This document shows positions 1 through 9,100 of a stretch of DNA of 19,298 bases, piece after piece. Both the position numbers and the translations under genes were made by a program. The stretch is from an uncultured Clostridia bacterium (GTDB lineage Bacteria > Bacillota > Clostridia > RUG12999): the NCBI GenBank assembly GCA_949739095.1, contig CATIYX010000213.1:1-19298 (forward strand), given 5' to 3'. The number at the start of each line of letters is the position of its first letter. Positions within the stretch are counted from its first letter, which is position 1. The notes beneath the pieces are model-generated. The model was not told the origin of the DNA, searched no databases, and saw nothing but the letters and a program-made list of their open reading frames with translations.

Positions 1-1
1 A

Positions 2-3000
2 GCGAACAATGTGACGAGCAATCTGCAAAAAGCAGATTTAGGTAACGGCTTGAAAGTGGTTGGCTGGAAAACCAGCAACGCGGCAGTCGTTGCGGCGGAT
101 GGCACTGTGACACGCCCTGCAAAGGGAAGCGGAGATGTTCAGGTGACTTTAACGCCGATGATTGGAACAGAGGATATCACAGGCGAAGGAACAGACGGTT
201 ATATTTCTGTAGACGGTACGCCGATTACGGTTACGGTGAAAGAAGCTACGGGAGAAGCAACACCGACACCAACGCCGGCAACACCGACTCCAACAGAAAC
301 GGCAACACCGACGCCCACGCCAACATCGGATACGCCAACGCCAACGCCGGTACCAGGTGAAACAAAACTAGCATATTTTGTGAATGAACCCTTTGATACA
401 TTGCCAACGGATGCAGATGCGGCAACACGACCAGTTCCGGTCTCAAGTGACTGGGGAAACAAGGATTCATCTGTTCAAGTAAATAATGGCGCAGTGCAGC
501 TGATTCGCGGCAGTAAGGCGGCGAACACATGTCAACTGGATGTGCCGCTTATGACAGGTACCGGAACAGCAAGTATGCCGCGTGGGGAAAACATGATTGA
601 ATTTGAGTGGAACCGCAACAGCAAATCAACCCAAATGGCGGTTTATATCAAAGGCAGCGCGGGACATGCGATGAAACTGAATTGTACCGATAATTCCATG
701 GCAATTCAGAGCTCCCAGACCGGTAAACCAAGCGCTTCTGAATTTACCACCTTGACAACAGTGAATAACCTCAATCTGGGCAGCGGCTGGACAAAAGTTC
801 GCTTAAAGATTAATTCGACGGGAACTGCTACCTATCTGGAACAGATTTGGATTAACGGCGAAGCGAAGTTATCGTCAAGAGCAGTGTTGTTCGATGTTGG
901 GCAGGGCTTACAGCAAGTAATCTTTGCGCCAGGTAACGGTTCTGTAGGTGCAGGAGAAGTGATTGTCAGTTTGAACTACTTAAAAACATGGCAGAGTGCA
1001 GCGTCTCAAATTGCGGAATTGTCCAAAGGTGCCGTCACCTTTGATGACATCAAAGGAACGAATAAGGCGGCGGACGCTGTGACAAATAATCTGGATTTCA
1101 GCAAAACAGAGATTGGAAATTTCAAAGTGCAGGGCTGGAAATCCGGCAACGAGGACATTATTGCGGCAGACGGCAGCGTGACACGTCCGCTGCTCACACA
1201 GGATGACACACAAGTGGTACTGACGCCGATACTGGGCATGGCAGACTTGGAAAACGAAGGCGACGGAACTTGGGTCTATGGCGATGGCGCACCCATCACA
1301 GTCACTGTGAAAAAGATGGATGCAGCAGATGCAGTTGCGATAGTAAAAGCCGGTTTATCCTTTGACGATATTAAAGGAGTCAACACAGCGGCAGATAATG
1401 TGACAGATAATCTGGAATTCATTCAAGAGTTGGATGGCGTAAACATTCAGTGGAGTGTACAATCTATGACGCCTTCTACAACAACGGCAAAAGTGGATGG
1501 CGCAACTGGTATGGTGGTTCGTCCGCAGATGAATGAAAGCGATGTGACCGTCGTATTGCGTGCGGCGCTCACCTGTGGCAGTGTATCTGATACTAAGGAT
1601 ATCACTGTAACGCTGAAAAAGCTGGATGTTTCCACAGAGGAATATTTGCGGCAACTGGTTGACAGCTTGACCTTTGCAGAAATTGCGGGGGACAATAAAG
1701 CGGAGGAGAAAATAACAGCGGACTTGAACCTCATTCCATCCTTCAAGGGAGCACAGGTGATATGGCAGTCCAGTCAGCCACAGACAGTCGGTACAGATGG
1801 TACGGTGACACGTCCGGAATATCCGCAGTCATCTGTTGAAGTACAGCTCACGGCAACGCTACAAATGGAAGGCGCGCAGCCGGTTACTAAGGTGTTCCGT
1901 ATTGTGGTTCTGTCAACTGATTCGGATAATTTGGCACTGGAAAAGTCTGTGAGAGTTAGCGTAGCAGCGGACGGAGATACCAAAGCAGCGAACCTGACAG
2001 ATGGCGACAGAGATACAACCTTCCGTACTAAAGCGGGTGCGAAAACCTATACGGTGACAATTGATTTGGAAAGCGAAACACCGTTTAGTAACTTGGATGT
2101 TCATGAAGTCGCAAATAGTGATGGTGTTTGTGCCATTGAAGCATATACCGTTGACGTTTCAAGCGACGGAAAAACATGGAAAACTGTTGCGACAGGTAGC
2201 ACCATCGGACCGGACGGCAAAATTGCTTTTGACCCGGTGTTGGCTCGCTATGTACGTTTGAATGTGACCAAAAAGAAATCAGGCGTAGCATCAGAGTTGG
2301 CAGAACTGGCAGTACGTTTGCAGCCGACAGAGGCGCAGCGTGTGAATGCAGATATTGAAAATCTGACGTTAGACCTGCCGGATACCATTACGGCAAACAG
2401 TATTACCCTACCGATAAAAGGCGTATTTGGTTCAGACATTACTTGGGCATTTACGCCGGAGGGAATAATAGATTCAAATGGAATGCCGGACGGCAATGGC
2501 AATATGGTATTTACAGTGACCCATCCGCAAAACGGACAGCGGGTAACATTTATTGCAACAGCAAAGAGAGGAAGCACGGCAGCGAAAAAGAACTTTAACC
2601 GTTCTGTTAGCGGCACCTCCACGAATAACGGAGGAGGCGCAGGAAACGGCGGCGGAGGCGGAAGTACTTCCGGCGGCAGTGGCGGCGGGAAAATGCCAAA
2701 TGTGAATCTTGGAGACCTCAGCGGTGTAGGAACGCCAAGTGGTGTGAGCAAACCGTCACAAGAGGGATTCCGTGATATGGAACAGGATGCATGGGCAATT
2801 CCGTATGTCATGAAACTGTATACGCATGGCGTGGTACAGGGCGATGAGAACGGAAACTTCCAACCGGGTAAAAGTATAAGCCGTGAAGAATTTGTAAAAA
2901 TGTTGGTACTAGCGTTGGACGTTCCGGAAAGCGAAGCGGATATCGCATTTGCCGATATGGAACAAGGCGCTTGGTACAGAGATTATATTCAGGCAGCAGT

Positions 3001-3301
3001 TGCAGCAGGTATCGTCAAAGGCGTATCGGAGCAGCGGTTTGGTGTAGGTGAAACCATCACTCGTGAAGATATGGCAACGATGATTTACCGTGCGGTGACT
3101 TACCTGAAGCAAAATATTGGAAATAGTGAACATGCAGCTACCATCACGGATGCGCAGGACATCAGCAGCTATGCGCAGGAAGCAGTAAGCGCACTGGTGC
3201 GCGGCGGCGTTATCAGCGGCAACGAGACAGGGGAATTCCTGCCGAAAAATCAGTCAACCAGAGCGGAAGCTGCAAAGATGCTGGCAATGTTGATGCAATA
3301 A
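2..3301 (+). CDS. Modular SLH-domain surface protein with Ig-like repeats and discoidin-type domain (5' end missing)
   Basis: The gene is open at the left edge. Codons before the GTG at 11 read A-N-N and continue an Ig-like repeat, so 11 is not the start. Counting residues from 11: an atrophied bacterial Ig (aBig-like) repeat (1-78, W-K-S-N and DGTVTRP motifs), a Thr-Pro linker (81-115), a lectin/LamG-like beta-sandwich (about 117-330, tentative), three more aBig-like repeats (about 336-435, 446-535, 550-636), an F5/8 type C (discoidin) domain (about 637-770, NLALEKSV start, YVRLNV end), a divergent Ig-like unit (771-865), a Gly-rich linker (866-900) and three SLH domains (about 917-1096; SREEF, TREDM and TRAEA motifs). 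SLH domains bind pyruvylated secondary wall polymer, so the protein is probably displayed on the cell wall. Any catalytic domain would lie upstream of the window; what remains is binding and anchoring modules. It is followed by two more SLH genes on the same strand, which suggests a shared surface function. The substrate is unknown. Confidence 0.9.
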   Translation, partial: ANNVTSNLQKADLGNGLKVVGWKTSNAAVVAADGTVTRPAKGSGDVQVTLTPMIGTEDITGEGTDGYISVDGTPITVTVKEATGEATPTPTPATPTPTETATPTPTPTSDTPTPTPVPGETKLAYFVNEPFDTLPTDADAATRPVPVSSDWGNKDSSVQVNNGAVQLIRGSKAANTCQLDVPLMTGTGTASMPRGENMIEFEWNRNSKSTQMAVYIKGSAGHAMKLNCTDNSMAIQSSQTGKPSASEFTTLTTVNNLNLGSGWTKVRLKINSTGTATYLEQIWINGEAKLSSRAVLFDVGQGLQQVIFAPGNGSVGAGEVIVSLNYLKTWQSAASQIAELSKGAVTFDDIKGTNKAADAVTNNLDFSKTEIGNFKVQGWKSGNEDIIAADGSVTRPLLTQDDTQVVLTPILGMADLENEGDGTWVYGDGAPITVTVKKMDAADAVAIVKAGLSFDDIKGVNTAADNVTDNLEFIQELDGVNIQWSVQSMTPSTTTAKVDGATGMVVRPQMNESDVTVVLRAALTCGSVSDTKDITVTLKKLDVSTEEYLRQLVDSLTFAEIAGDNKAEEKITADLNLIPSFKGAQVIWQSSQPQTVGTDGTVTRPEYPQSSVEVQLTATLQMEGAQPVTKVFRIVVLSTDSDNLALEKSVRVSVAADGDTKAANLTDGDRDTTFRTKAGAKTYTVTIDLESETPFSNLDVHEVANSDGVCAIEAYTVDVSSDGKTWKTVATGSTIGPDGKIAFDPVLARYVRLNVTKKKSGVASELAELAVRLQPTEAQRVNADIENLTLDLPDTITANSITLPIKGVFGSDITWAFTPEGIIDSNGMPDGNGNMVFTVTHPQNGQRVTFIATAKRGSTAAKKNFNRSVSGTSTNNGGGAGNGGGGGSTSGGSGGGKMPNVNLGDLSGVGTPSGVSKPSQEGFRDMEQDAWAIPYVMKLYTHGVVQGDENGNFQPGKSISREEFVKMLVLALDVPESEADIAFADMEQGAWYRDYIQAAVAAGIVKGVSEQRFGVGETITREDMATMIYRAVTYLKQNIGNSEHAATITDAQDISSYAQEAVSALVRGGVISGNETGEFLPKNQSTRAEAAKMLAMLMQ
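244..357 (+). repeat. Thr-Pro linker repeat coding tract
   Basis: Degenerate six-base units of the type ACRCCG/ACGCCA encode a Thr-Pro-rich linker of about 35 residues with a few Ala, Glu, Ser and Asp. Such linkers keep modules of secreted glycan-active proteins apart and are often O-glycosylated. Shorter tracts of the same kind occur in the lyase gene at about 9225-9250 and 9345-9420. The repeats could change length by slippage. Confidence 0.75.
2626..2692 (+). repeat. Gly-rich linker coding tract
   Basis: GGC/GGA-rich sequence encodes a flexible glycine-serine linker just before the SLH domains. The lyase gene has a matching Gly-rich tract at about 9270-9315, also before its SLH block. Both genes therefore share the architecture 'functional modules, low-complexity linker, SLH anchor'. 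Confidence 0.7.
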
Positions 3302-3313
3302 GAATTGAGTGGA

Positions 3314-3343
3314 GTTTTGCGGGAGTGGAAGCTCCCGCAAAAC
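3314..3343 (+). other. Intergenic hairpin, 12-bp perfect stem, no U-tract
   Basis: Arms 3314-3325 (GTTTTGCGGGAG) and 3332-3343 (CTCCCGCAAAAC) pair perfectly around a 6-nt loop (TGGAAG). The hairpin starts 12 nt after the stop of the first SLH gene and ends 20 nt before the ribosome binding site of the second. No T-run follows on either strand, so it is not a standard intrinsic terminator. It may be a partial terminator, an mRNA 3'-end stabiliser or a processing site that sets relative protein amounts. Confidence 0.75.
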
Positions 3344-3363
3344 CAAAACCGGAATACGCAATT

Positions 3364-3370
3364 GGGGAGG
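3364..3370 (+). promoter_or_regulatory. Ribosome binding site (GGGGAGG) fixing the start of the second SLH gene
   Basis: It lies 10 nt before the ATG at 3381, where a lipophilic signal peptide begins. The open frame also extends upstream to a GTG at 3309, but that stretch overlaps the hairpin, has no Shine-Dalgarno sequence and would bury the signal peptide. Confidence 0.8.
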
Positions 3371-3380
3371 CTGCGAAGAA

Positions 3381-6089
3381 ATGAATATGAAAAAAATACT
3401 CAGTATGATGCTCGCTTTTGTCATGTTACTGGCGTGCAGTATACCGGCGCTGGCAGAAACTGAACTGCCGGACAAAGTGTTGTTTGATTTAGAATCCCTT
3501 GGGATTGTACAAGGAAATGAAAATGGAGATATGGAGCTGGACGGTCCCCTCACACGGGCGGAGTTCGCCTCCATGATAGTGCGTCTAAAGCAGATGCAGG
3601 ACTGGCCGGCGCAGTTGCCGGAGGGCATTACTGACGTTGGAAAAGATGATTGGTTCTATGGAGACGTATGCCGTATTCTGACCGCTGGCATGATGGTAGG
3701 CTATGGCGACGGTATATTTGGACCAAATGACCAGATGGATATGGAAATGGCAATGAAAGTATTGGTGGTAAGTCTCGGATATGATATTGCTGCACAAAAG
3801 CGCGGCGGATATCCGGACGGTTACCGTAATATAGCAGCGGAATTGGGACTGCTGCGGAGCAGCAATATCACACCTGGTACCTTTACACGGGCGGATATCC
3901 TACGTATGATTTACAACAGTCTGGATGTTTCGATTGCACAGCCTGGTTATAGTTATGATGCAATTATTCAGATTACGGAGGATACCTTCCGGCAGCGGAT
4001 TTTGGAGAAAGACAGAGAGAGCCAATTGTTTAAAGGAAAGGGTATTATCACAGCCAATTCCAAACTATGGATTGGCAGTAAGCCAACCGGCAAGCTGGAA
4101 GCAGACGAAGTTTATATAGACAATGTCCGCTATAAAACTGAAATTGCGGACGCAGGAAGCTATCTCGGCATGGAAGTGGATTACTATGCACAGGAGGGCA
4201 GTGACGGTCTGTTACATTTGACAAGCGTGAAACCAACAAAGCGCAACGCGACGCTGACGCTGACGGAACAAGATTGGACGCAGCCGCAGAATGGGAAAAT
4301 GACCTATTACAAAGATGGTAAACAGATTACACTGACAATTTCTCCGCAGGCGCTTCTGATAAAAAATATGCGACTGCAAAGCAGCTACACCAACCAAGAT
4401 ATGACGCTGGAGCGTGGTGCGGTGACGCTGATTGACAATGACGGCGACAGTGTTTATGATATTGTCGATATTGAAATGTTCCACAGCTACCGCGTAGACC
4501 GTGTGAACGGCGATATCATCTATCTGAAAACAGCGGGGAAAGCGCCGCAGCGCAATTTTATCAATTTTGATGACAACGATGATGTGGTCTACACAGTTTT
4601 AAATGCAGAGAACGAAGTTTGCAAACCGGAAGATATCGAGGCGGATGACATTGTCAGCATAGTGGAAAGTGAAGACGGGCAGGTTTGTACTGTTGTGATT
4701 GGACAGAAAAAGATAACGGGAGAAATCACCGAACTGGAAGAGGACCGCGTACTGGTAGGAGATGTCGGATATGATTTGGAACCGGGATTTGAAGAAACAG
4801 GTAAAGCGCTTAAAGTTGGAGATAATTTTGCATTTTATCTGAACTATCGCGGAGAAATTTGCACTGTTAATGAAGAAATGGGACTAGCGGGGGCAGAAAA
4901 ATATGCCTATGTGGCAGAAGTAGGACGCAGAAGCGGTATGAGTCCTAATTTGGAAGCAAAACTTTTGCTGCCCGGCGATTTTGTGGAAACACAGGAAGAA
5001 TCCGACGTTGAAGACGATACCAGTGTTATCTTGAAATTGAAAGGGCAAAACGCCAATGTTGTTATCTTAGAATTTGCAGATAAAGTGTCGGTAGATGGTA
5101 AGACAATGGGCGCAGCGGAACTGGAACAGCATTTTTCCAAAACGGACGAAAAAGGACGGCTGGTGAACAATGTGATTCGCTATCGTGCGAATGCAAACGG
5201 CGAAATTAAAACTGTCACCACGCCCACGATCGTAGGTACTTCCGGAAAACGTGTTTATAATGCAAAAGAAAAAGTGTTCGGTAAAAAAGCAATTTCCGCA
5301 TTTGGTGCGGAAGAAACCACGAAAGTGCTGATGATTCCCGACTATGAAAAACAAAGTATAGAAAGTATCAAGGACGAGGACTATCTTGCGCCGGTGGAAA
5401 TTAATGATGAACAGGAATATTATATCAACGGCTACGATATCAAAGAAGAAAATGAATGCGTTCGCGTGCTGGCAATTACGGCAACGCTCAAAGCAGATAG
5501 CCCCGGTGCTATCATTGACAGCAGTAAAATGGCTGTGGTAGAATCGGTATCTATGTGTGTGGATGAAGAAGGCGAATCGCGTTATAAAGTCTATTTCTGG
5601 TCGGGTGGCGTGAAGATGAATTATATGGTGGATGATATGGCATATGGACAGGCGAAAGCCCTCAGCAGTGGCGATATTTTCTACTATGCTGTTTCGCCGG
5701 CAACAGGTCAGATTAACAAAATCATCCGTATTGACAATGCGGTGAAACCGTCCGGCGGGATGGGTGAATTTGGTATTGGAACGGAATCCAATCCGGAGGG
5801 ACTTGGCAAAACGGTTTGCGGCTATGTGTCAGGTATAGAATATCAGAAAATTGAAGACATTTTAAACCGCCGCGTGGACCGTATCACCATTAATTTTGGA
5901 AACGGTAGCGAAGCTATTGTGAAAGCAAACAGCCGTAACGCCCCACCGGTATACTTATATGATGCGCAGCTCAAGACAATAAAAGTGATTTCGTCTCAAG
6001 ACATCATTCCGGCACAGACAAGTAGTGGAGACCAAATCATGGTGCATATCAAAAACAGCACGGTGCGAGGCATCGTTATTGTCCGCTGA
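3381..6089 (+). CDS. Secreted protein with N-terminal SLH domains and a beta-rich body of unknown function
   Basis: 902 residues. An N-terminal signal peptide (about 1-24: basic start, hydrophobic core, ALA cleavage site before ETE) is followed by three SLH units at about 28-78 (TRAEF), 82-135 (degenerate, no TRAE-type motif) and 143-184 (TRADI). The remaining roughly 700 residues match no enzyme family I recognise. They look like a string of small beta-barrel or beta-sandwich units, several ending in a strand-turn pattern with hydrophobic-GD-hydrophobic followed by a G-x-I-x-x-V strand: roughly 218-284, 368-440, 444-499, 507-612, 717-784 and 812-902. The last unit runs to the C-terminus. There is no obvious catalytic motif, so a structural, scaffold or glycan-binding role at the cell wall is an inference. 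The anchor is N-terminal here, opposite to the two neighbouring SLH proteins. The stop lies 31 nt before the lyase start, so co-transcription with the lyase is likely. A cysteine in LLAC within the signal could suggest a lipoprotein, but the lipobox is poor. Confidence 0.88.
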   Translation: MNMKKILSMMLAFVMLLACSIPALAETELPDKVLFDLESLGIVQGNENGDMELDGPLTRAEFASMIVRLKQMQDWPAQLPEGITDVGKDDWFYGDVCRILTAGMMVGYGDGIFGPNDQMDMEMAMKVLVVSLGYDIAAQKRGGYPDGYRNIAAELGLLRSSNITPGTFTRADILRMIYNSLDVSIAQPGYSYDAIIQITEDTFRQRILEKDRESQLFKGKGIITANSKLWIGSKPTGKLEADEVYIDNVRYKTEIADAGSYLGMEVDYYAQEGSDGLLHLTSVKPTKRNATLTLTEQDWTQPQNGKMTYYKDGKQITLTISPQALLIKNMRLQSSYTNQDMTLERGAVTLIDNDGDSVYDIVDIEMFHSYRVDRVNGDIIYLKTAGKAPQRNFINFDDNDDVVYTVLNAENEVCKPEDIEADDIVSIVESEDGQVCTVVIGQKKITGEITELEEDRVLVGDVGYDLEPGFEETGKALKVGDNFAFYLNYRGEICTVNEEMGLAGAEKYAYVAEVGRRSGMSPNLEAKLLLPGDFVETQEESDVEDDTSVILKLKGQNANVVILEFADKVSVDGKTMGAAELEQHFSKTDEKGRLVNNVIRYRANANGEIKTVTTPTIVGTSGKRVYNAKEKVFGKKAISAFGAEETTKVLMIPDYEKQSIESIKDEDYLAPVEINDEQEYYINGYDIKEENECVRVLAITATLKADSPGAIIDSSKMAVVESVSMCVDEEGESRYKVYFWSGGVKMNYMVDDMAYGQAKALSSGDIFYYAVSPATGQINKIIRIDNAVKPSGGMGEFGIGTESNPEGLGKTVCGYVSGIEYQKIEDILNRRVDRITINFGNGSEAIVKANSRNAPPVYLYDAQLKTIKVISSQDIIPAQTSSGDQIMVHIKNSTVRGIVIVR

Positions 6090-6105
6090 GACGGATAAGG
6101 GAAAC

Positions 6106-6110
6106 GGAGG
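6106..6110 (+). promoter_or_regulatory. Ribosome binding site (GGAGG) deciding the lyase start
   Basis: The spacing to the ATG at 6121 is 10 nt, the same as for the preceding gene. An in-frame ATG at 6112 is only 1 nt away from GGAGG and would need the weaker AAGG at 6097-6100. I therefore prefer 6121; the alternative adds only three residues. Confidence 0.65.
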
Positions 6111-6120
6111 TATGAAAAAC

Positions 6121-9100
6121 ATGAAAGGAAAACGAATTCTGACCGGACTGCTGCTGGCATCCCTGCTGGCAGCAGGTTTCCCAGCAGCAGCGGAAGAAAC
6201 ACCGGAAGCCATGCAACCGGAGTTTACCCAGCAGGAGGAAGCGGCGTCTGTTAACGTATCCGAGGGAGAAGAAGGCGACGTAGATGAAAAAGAAGACCCG
6301 GTGCTAGCGTTTGAAGATATCACAAGCAAAACGGGCATTTCAGACGAAACATTTTATGGAAAATATGATATGGCAACGGATACTTGGACCGTGAAACCTT
6401 ATTTCAACTACGACAAATATCCGGAAATGGCGGCGGTGAAACAGGCGGTTATGCAGGTGACAGATGGGGACTACAGCACCGTGAAAGAGGAAATTTTGCA
6501 ATATTACCGTGACAAACGGAACCGTCAAAATGTCCCCATGCAAGGGTCGCCAAACACGCAAGCCGCATTTTTTGGCTATGCGATGAAAAAGAATTTCTAT
6601 TTTCATCCCAGTTGGCCTATGCTCGGATATTTCAACGTGAACGGGACGCCAGACTACTATTCTGTGGATGTGACCCATCAGTGGGACAGCATTAAAACAG
6701 CGCCGGACCATGTGGTGTCCATGATATTGATGGCATCGGAGAAGGACGGCAATACTGCCGAATTTGAAAGCAGACAGGCGGCGCACCCACCCATTTTGGA
6801 GGTGGAATCCAACGGCGTTGTTACCACGTTGACGGCGACAAAGGACGCAACCGTCATCGCGGGCAGTAGTGATAGCAAGAACTTCGGAAAAGAACCAACG
6901 CTGCTGGTGGAAGAAAGTGCAACGACAATTGGTGCGAGCGAGCCGACAGACAGCAACACCAAACGGTCACATATCCAGTTTGACATCTCAGATATTAGTG
7001 TCACGGACGCCATCACCAGAGTGACGTTGAAGGTCTATGGTAGAAATGTGACTTCGGATGAAGAAAAAGAAATTTTTGCCATGAAAACACCAAACAATGC
7101 TTGGGAAGAAGATGTCATTACATTTTATAGGCTGGACAAAACACAGGCATATGAGCACATGGCATATTCATGGGACAAAGAGGACAGTGTCCGCTATATG
7201 CGTCCCAAATATCAAGGATTCCGTCTCCGCGAGGAGTTGGAACGGTTTGAAACATGGTTCCCGATGATGCTGGGAATGTATATACAAGGAACAGAAAACA
7301 ACGAGGACTATGCCTATACGGCGATTCGTCATTGGGTGGGCTGGCTGAACCAGTCGGGAACCAATCCAAAGGGACCAGGCTATGTCATTCCGCTGGACCA
7401 TGGCTGCCGCAGTATTGCGTTGCCGCGGGCGTTTGCATGGCTGATTATGTCAGAACATATGACGCCAGATGTGTGGAGCGCCACACTGAAATATATGTGG
7501 AAAAGCGGCGACCTCATGGTAACTCAAAACTATGCGATTAATGACCCCAATAACGCGGGCGTTGTGGCAGCACGCGGACTGCATATGATGAATTGCTACT
7601 ATGATGAATTTGCAACCTATGATAGCTGGTTAGCAAAAACGCGTGCCAAAATTCAGTCAGTGGCAAACGGTAGTTTGATTGACGCAGAGGGCGGTTATGG
7701 AGAAGGATCTTTGGCATATGCTTCTATGACAGTAAATAATATGTTTGGGTATACAACACCTAACACAGATACTAATGTACAGGATTTACCGTTCAATAAT
7801 CGTGCTGACTATGATAAAGTAGAGGATTTGGCAGTTTACCTCATGGATATGAGTATGCCGGGCTATAAAGATAATCAATGGGGCGATGGCGCGGAATACA
7901 CGACCGGATATACAGGTCCATTCAGAACGGTATTGCAGGAGTATGACAATCCCAATTTGAAATATGCTGTCGGCGATGAAGGTGGCGTGATTCCGAACTA
8001 TACCTCAGTGATTTACCGGAACTACCGTCGTATGGCAATGCGTAGTGGATGGGGAGAAAACGACAACTATCTATTTACGGAAATTGACGGCGCAACGGTG
8101 CAGCATTCACATAAGGATGACAATAGTATTATTGTGAAAGCGTATGGGCAGTATTTGCTCAGCGACCAGCTATTTTTTTCCTATGGAACAGGAACCGTTA
8201 AAGACTATCTGGAATCGACTCGCGCACATAATACCATAGAAATTGATAACTCCAGTCAGGGAACAAAAAAACGCGGTAATGTAAAATATTGGGAAAGCAA
8301 CGATATTTATGACCACACCACTAATGAATCTTTGGCATATCAGGGCGGGAAAAATGAGAAACATACCCGTGATATCCTGTATGTTCGTCCGGGATTCTGG
8401 ATCGTGGGCGATTATGTGAAACCTACCGATAGCGACACAGCACAGCATAACTATAAACAACATTGGCATATGCTGCCGGATGCGAACATCTCGCTGGATG
8501 AGGGAAGCCTGACCACAAGGACGAATTTTGGCGGAACGGCAAACCTTCAAATTGTGCAGGCAAATCCTGAAGATATGGACGCAAAGTTGAACAATGGTTA
8601 TTATATCGGAACAACAGCGGATTACGTAACTTATGAACAGCAAGCGGCGGGACCGGTTATTTTTAACACCATATTATATCCGGAAAAACCGGGTGCAAAT
8701 GTAGAAGTAACTGCGGAAACGCTACCGTTGGAAAATGTGAAAAACAATGGCGTAACAGCAATGCATATCAATATTGACGACCATACGGAAAACAAGTTTA
8801 CACGTGCAGATTACTATTTGGTGCACGATGAAACACAAAAAGCGGTACGCAGCTTTGCAAACTATGAAACTGATGCGCGTAGTGCATATGTGGAACGGGA
8901 TGCAACAGGGAATTTGACCCGCCTGATTGTGCAGGGCGGAACATATGTGAAAGATTTGGACAAAAACATATATTTGTTCAAATCACAGACTGCAGTGGAA
9001 CAAATTGGGTTTGAACTGTCCTATGGAACGGTTACGCGTGACACGTCAGCAAAAGTAGATATGGATAAACTGACGGTTTATGCGGACAACACAAGCAATA

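Noticed and set aside
11..13. GTG at 11 as the start of the first gene
   Set aside because: The preceding codons continue the same Ig-like repeat, and no ribosome binding site exists; the gene is cut by the window edge.
244..357. CRISPR-like short repeats
   Set aside because: The units are six-base Thr-Pro codon repeats without unique spacers, within a reading frame.
199..530. Minus-strand open frames rich in Val-Gly opposite the Thr-Pro linker
   Set aside because: They are the antisense reading of the repeat tract in a clearly coding plus-strand gene and have no ribosome binding site or family resemblance.
2248..2811. 187-residue minus-strand open frame, Pro-rich
   Set aside because: It is the reverse of the Gly-rich linker and the Ig-like region of the SLH protein; composition explains the open frame.
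3381..3460. Lipoprotein signal in the second SLH protein
   Set aside because: The LLAC stretch is a poor lipobox, and a standard ALA cleavage site follows; SLH proteins are anchored through the wall polymer.
8170..8643. 157-residue minus-strand open frame inside the lyase gene
   Set aside because: It is opposite the conserved heparinase II/III C-terminal domain and has no recognisable protein features.
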